64,000 bases of DNA. It comes from JBLXBZ01 sp048265185. Lineage in GTDB: Bacteria; Pseudomonadota; Alphaproteobacteria; Rhizobiales; Stappiaceae. The notes under the pieces are model-generated. The model worked only from the letters and a program-made list of their open reading frames with translations, did not search any database and was not told the origin of the DNA. The stretch is taken from the NCBI GenBank assembly GCA_048265185.1, contig JBLXBZ010000001.1:434001-498000 (forward strand), written 5' to 3'. Below are positions 60,927 through 64,000 of this stretch, piece after piece. The first letter of the stretch is position 1, and each line of letters starts with the position of its first letter. The position numbers and the translations under genes are program-made.

Positions 60927-61859
60927 ATGCTGAAAACCGTTTATAACGCCTATGATCGGACGCGACGCCCTCTTCGCGAGCATCATTATATCGCGTTTCC
61001 CGCTTTGGGAATCGCCTATGGCCGCATTCCCTTTGCCGAGCCCGTCAGCATTCACAAAACGCTGGCGAAGCTTGGGGCTGAAATTCAGAGGAACGCCGAC
61101 CCACTCTTATCGCAATCGCAAAATAAAACGCCTCCGCCGGGGTGCGGCGTTTCAGGTGAAACTCAGGGATGGGGGGACGGCGCCGAACTTTTAACCGCAA
61201 GGCAATTACAGCGACGATATCCAGATATCTTTGTTTTCGCGGTGGTCAGAAACCCAATCGATAGATTGATGGCATGCTATTTCGCGAACATAAAAACGCG
61301 CCCGTCAGTTTCCGCCTCTTATCAGCGTCGCGGCTTTCACCCACAGATGACGTTCGAGGAATTCGTGTTTCGCGCCTCGTCCATCAGTGATTTACGCGCT
61401 GAAAATCATTTTCGCAGTCAGACCTCAATTCTAACCCACAAAAAAGCTTTGGTTCCCACGTTAATTTTGCGATTCGAGCAAATTTCAAGCGAATGGGAAA
61501 AATTACGCGCGGCAATACAACGCGCCTCAAAGCATGATATTGGCCCCTATTCAGAGGCCGTTAAACCAGAAGACGCAGTCAGTCAGGCGCTGTCAGCTCC
61601 GACGTCATCCGCCAGAGCCGTCGACAGGAGAGTGATTACAATGATCCAGCGCCGTTACCGGGATGATTTACAACATTTCTACGCCCCGGAAACCATCATA
61701 AATGAAATATCCTCGCCTCTGGGAGCGCAAGGCCTCTCAGCCACTTCGTCTTTCGACGTGCTTGATGGGGCCTCGACGACGAACCGAGAAACGGGCGTAT
61801 ACCAGTCTCCAGAGTTGAAAGCTTTGAAAAGCCGGGGGCGGAAACGAGAGAATATTTAA
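60927..61859 (+). CDS. Sulfotransferase-family protein
   Basis: 310 residues of the Golgi-type (sulfotransfer_2) group. A 5'-phosphosulfate-like loop is seen around residues 30-48 (GRIPFAEPVSIHKTL), and the 3'-phosphate motif is strong: FAVVRNPIDRLMACYFANI, with ENHFRSQTSIL downstream. These use PAPS to sulfate glycans or other hydroxyls. There is no signal peptide, so it acts in the cytoplasm, perhaps on a precursor or cell-surface polysaccharide. No PAPS-synthesis or glycan genes are adjacent. A small exported protein follows closely. Confidence 0.8.
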   Translation: MLKTVYNAYDRTRRPLREHHYIAFPALGIAYGRIPFAEPVSIHKTLAKLGAEIQRNADPLLSQSQNKTPPPGCGVSGETQGWGDGAELLTARQLQRRYPDIFVFAVVRNPIDRLMACYFANIKTRPSVSASYQRRGFHPQMTFEEFVFRASSISDLRAENHFRSQTSILTHKKALVPTLILRFEQISSEWEKLRAAIQRASKHDIGPYSEAVKPEDAVSQALSAPTSSARAVDRRVITMIQRRYRDDLQHFYAPETIINEISSPLGAQGLSATSSFDVLDGASTTNRETGVYQSPELKALKSRGRKRENI

Positions 61860-61875
61860 GCAAGAAGGTTTTTTG

Positions 61876-62313
61876 ATGCGAATTTATCTATCCTATCGAC
61901 ATGTTTATCTCTCTATGATTCTTGCGATTTCGTGCATAACCGCAACGATTTCTAACGCCAAAGCGCAAGAAGACCCCCTTCCGCAGATTATTAAAGATAT
62001 GCCTGAAGACGTGGTGCAAATCGCAATCCTCAGACGTATGGGGGTTGATAACTTGGCGTTTTCCGTCGTTCGATTGACTGATTTTGATCGATTGTTCGTC
62101 AACATCATATCGAACGGCGCCGTTTCTCAACATCGGGAAATTGTGGAAATTCCCCAAGTCGGCGGCCGCATAACTGATATTCGCGCTGAACTGGAGAGTG
62201 GCGAAATTTCCTGTTTTATTGATATCCAATCCCCCGAAGGAGAACTAACCTATGAATTGTTTTTGAACAGAGATTTATCAAGAAGTTATATATTTCAACC
62301 AGCTAGCAATTGA
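61876..62313 (+). CDS. Small exported protein of unknown function
   Basis: 145 residues with a signal peptide (residues ~10-32, MILAISCITATISNAKA) and a mature part of about 110 residues with no recognised fold. Motif-like stretches are VVQIAILRRMGVDNLAFSVV, LTDFDRLFVNIISNG, and ELESGEISCFIDIQSPEGE. An AGAAGG site precedes ATG 61876. It starts 16 bases after the sulfotransferase stop, so the two form a probable two-gene unit. Function unknown; a periplasmic partner of the sulfotransferase product is speculation. Confidence 0.65.
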   Translation: MRIYLSYRHVYLSMILAISCITATISNAKAQEDPLPQIIKDMPEDVVQIAILRRMGVDNLAFSVVRLTDFDRLFVNIISNGAVSQHREIVEIPQVGGRITDIRAELESGEISCFIDIQSPEGELTYELFLNRDLSRSYIFQPASN

Positions 62314-62472
62314 TGAGCATAATAAGGGTAAGGTTAATTCCTCTCATTCTTGGCGTTGGCAATAGTGTAATATTGACATTTCGTCTTCACTCTGTACTGT
62401 GCCGATGAAATCGATTGCATCTAATCTTGGATCGCAATTCCGATGAATATTTCCATCAAACGTCAGGGTGAC

Positions 62473-63963
62473 ATGTCCTTTTCTTCACTCGGTCTGAGCG
62501 ACAAGGTTCTCGCCGCCGTAGAGGCAGCTGGTTATACCGAGCCGACAGCAATTCAGTCAGGCGCAATTCCACACGTTCTTGAACGTCGCGACGTGCTTGG
62601 CATAGCGCAAACAGGCACCGGTAAAACCGCCTCTTTCACTTTGCCCATGCTGACCCTTCTAGAGCGTGGACGCGCGCGCGCGCGCATGCCTAGAACGCTC
62701 ATTTTAGAGCCAACGCGTGAGCTTGCGGCGCAAGTTGAAGAGAACTTCAACAAATACGGCGCCAACCTGCGCCTCAACGTCGCCCTGTTGATTGGCGGAA
62801 CCTCTTTCGGCGACCAGGACCGCAAACTGCAACGCGGCGTGGATGTGTTGATCGCAACGCCCGGGCGCTTGCTAGATCACGCCGAGCGCGGAAAACTACT
62901 CATGCAAGGTGTTGAAATCCTTGTAATTGACGAAGCTGACCGCATGCTCGACATGGGCTTCATTCCGGATATCGAGCGGATTTGCAAGTTGATCCCGTCT
63001 CAAAGGCAAACTTTGTTTTTCTCCGCGACGATGCCCCCGGAAATTCAAAAATTGGCCGACGCGTTTTTGATGGATCCGGCGCGAATCGAAGTCGCGAAAG
63101 CTTCATCGACCGCCGACACTGTTAAACAGGTGATTGTCGCCGCGCCCGGTCAAGACTATGATAAGCGCGCCGTCCTTCGCGAACTGATTAAGAACGCTGA
63201 AAATCTTAAAAACGCTATTGTCTTTTGCAACCGCAAAAGAGACGTAGCGACATTGTTCCGCTCTTTGGAGAAACATGGCTTCTCCGTCGGGGCCTTGCAT
63301 GGGGATATGGATCAACGTTCGCGTACGACGATGTTGGATAATTTCCGCAAAGGGACAATTCCGCTTCTGGTCGCCAGTGACGTGGCAGCTCGCGGTCTTG
63401 ATATTCCAGACGTTAGTCATGTGTTTAATTACGACCTGCCGAGCCACGCAGAGGATTATGTCCACCGCATCGGCCGCACGGGGCGCGCGGGACGAACCGG
63501 AGTGGCTATGTCTCTCGTGGCGGGAAATGACGCCAAATATTTGGCCGCGATTGAAAAAGTAATCGGAAACTCACTCGAATGGCAGGGCGAGCCCCTTGAT
63601 TTCGAGGCGGCCGCCGCAGAACGAAAATCTCGCAAGCCTCGAGGTTCAGGCGCGGGGCGTGGCAGAACTTCGTCAGCCTCGGAACCGACGTCGCAAGATG
63701 CGTCCTCTGGAAAAAAACAGGAAGCTCGAAAAAAAGAGCAGGCTCATACGCCAATAGCAGGACTGGGAGACCAGCCTGACGTGCAGCCGGCGAGTAAAAC
63801 TCCCACGCGCGCCAGAGCCGAAAGAAATAAACGCGAATCTCCTAACCGTTCAATCAATAACAATCGTGGTCGCAATGAGCGCGATGACCATCCGGTTATT
63901 GGCCTTGGAGATCACGTTCCTGCTTTCCTACTTCGTGACCCGAGAGCAAAAAAAGCCGTATAA
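62473..63963 (+). CDS. rhlE: DEAD-box RNA helicase, RhlE type
   Basis: 496 residues. ATP-dependent RNA remodeller. Motifs in order: Q motif YTEPTAIQSGAIP, I AQTGTGKTASF, Ia PTRELAAQ, II VIDEADRMLD, III FSATMP, then IV-VI in domain 2 (ASDVAARGLDIPDVSHV and HRIGRTGRAGRTG). A C-terminal ~120-residue basic tail rich in Arg/Ser/Gly suits RNA binding, as in RhlE. ATG 62473 (MSFSSLGLSDKVL) with AGGGTGA is preferred over ATG 62443. The stop lies 37 bases before the window end, so the gene is complete. Confidence 0.92.
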   Translation: MSFSSLGLSDKVLAAVEAAGYTEPTAIQSGAIPHVLERRDVLGIAQTGTGKTASFTLPMLTLLERGRARARMPRTLILEPTRELAAQVEENFNKYGANLRLNVALLIGGTSFGDQDRKLQRGVDVLIATPGRLLDHAERGKLLMQGVEILVIDEADRMLDMGFIPDIERICKLIPSQRQTLFFSATMPPEIQKLADAFLMDPARIEVAKASSTADTVKQVIVAAPGQDYDKRAVLRELIKNAENLKNAIVFCNRKRDVATLFRSLEKHGFSVGALHGDMDQRSRTTMLDNFRKGTIPLLVASDVAARGLDIPDVSHVFNYDLPSHAEDYVHRIGRTGRAGRTGVAMSLVAGNDAKYLAAIEKVIGNSLEWQGEPLDFEAAAAERKSRKPRGSGAGRGRTSSASEPTSQDASSGKKQEARKKEQAHTPIAGLGDQPDVQPASKTPTRARAERNKRESPNRSINNNRGRNERDDHPVIGLGDHVPAFLLRDPRAKKAV

Positions 63964-64000
63964 ATTGACTTAAACTCTCAGGCGCTCTTCATATTTTGTC

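Noticed and set aside
1..64000. Search for tRNA, rRNA, CRISPR, insertion sequences and prophage signs
   Set aside because: No regular spaced repeats, integrase or transposase frames, or tRNA-like TPsiC boxes were seen by eye. A covariance-model tRNA scan would be needed to exclude small RNA genes.

Overview
The window looks like chromosome of an alphaproteobacterium, probably close to the Hyphomicrobiales/Rhizobiales. The pointers are an HdaA-type replication regulator next to ppk and ppx, a stand-alone NDUFA12-type Complex I protein, an ExoR-like Sel1 protein, phosphatidylcholine synthase (Pcs), an XdhABC/PuuD/UraH/UraD urate route and a malyl-CoA lyase of the ethylmalonyl-CoA type. By eye the DNA is moderately GC-rich and even in composition. 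I saw no rRNA, tRNA, CRISPR array, insertion sequence or prophage. The taxonomic guess rests on gene content alone.

Layout. 0.5-7 kb: an atypical receiver protein, NDUFA12-like protein, a 39-residue membrane peptide, holC, an ABC-F ATPase, an M20 peptidase and ndk. 7-13 kb: a lone molybdopterin oxidoreductase, purMN (minus strand), an AI-2E-family permease and hdaA. 13-23 kb: ppk-ppx, rnd, an orphan ParA-like ATPase, aspS and an MsbA-like exporter. 23-28.3 kb: two tandem, related exported proteins of unknown function (minus strand), diverging from a membrane-bound EAL phosphodiesterase. 28.4-28.6 kb: a frameshifted remnant of an XRE-type regulator.

28.8-33.4 kb: a tightly packed fumC-thrE-like-cupin-mqo operon. 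Fumarase and malate:quinone oxidoreductase are consecutive TCA steps; the permease and cupin between them are unexplained.

33.6-48.0 kb: a large minus-strand purine block. uraH-xdhA-xdhB-xdhC and a BMP-type ABC importer (ATPase, two permeases, binding protein) end at a strong terminator. puuD-uraD-allC-M20 follow. Together they would import purine compounds or nucleosides, oxidise hypoxanthine/xanthine to urate, and take urate through hydroxyisourate and OHCU to allantoin and then allantoate. Allantoinase is not in the window.

48.2-64 kb: quinone oxidoreductase, a TerC-family protein, Pcs, a DUF2182 membrane protein, a UbiH-like monooxygenase, an AEC transporter, an LpxL-like acyltransferase, malyl-CoA lyase, hspQ, an exoR-like gene, parE, a sulfotransferase, a small exported protein and an RhlE-type helicase.

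Most genes are ordinary housekeeping or catabolic genes. The parts least explained by known families are the tandem exported pair, the receiver with Glu at the phosphorylation site, the 39-residue peptide, the M20 protein with an altered metal motif in the purine operon, and the permease/cupin pair inside the fumC-mqo operon.
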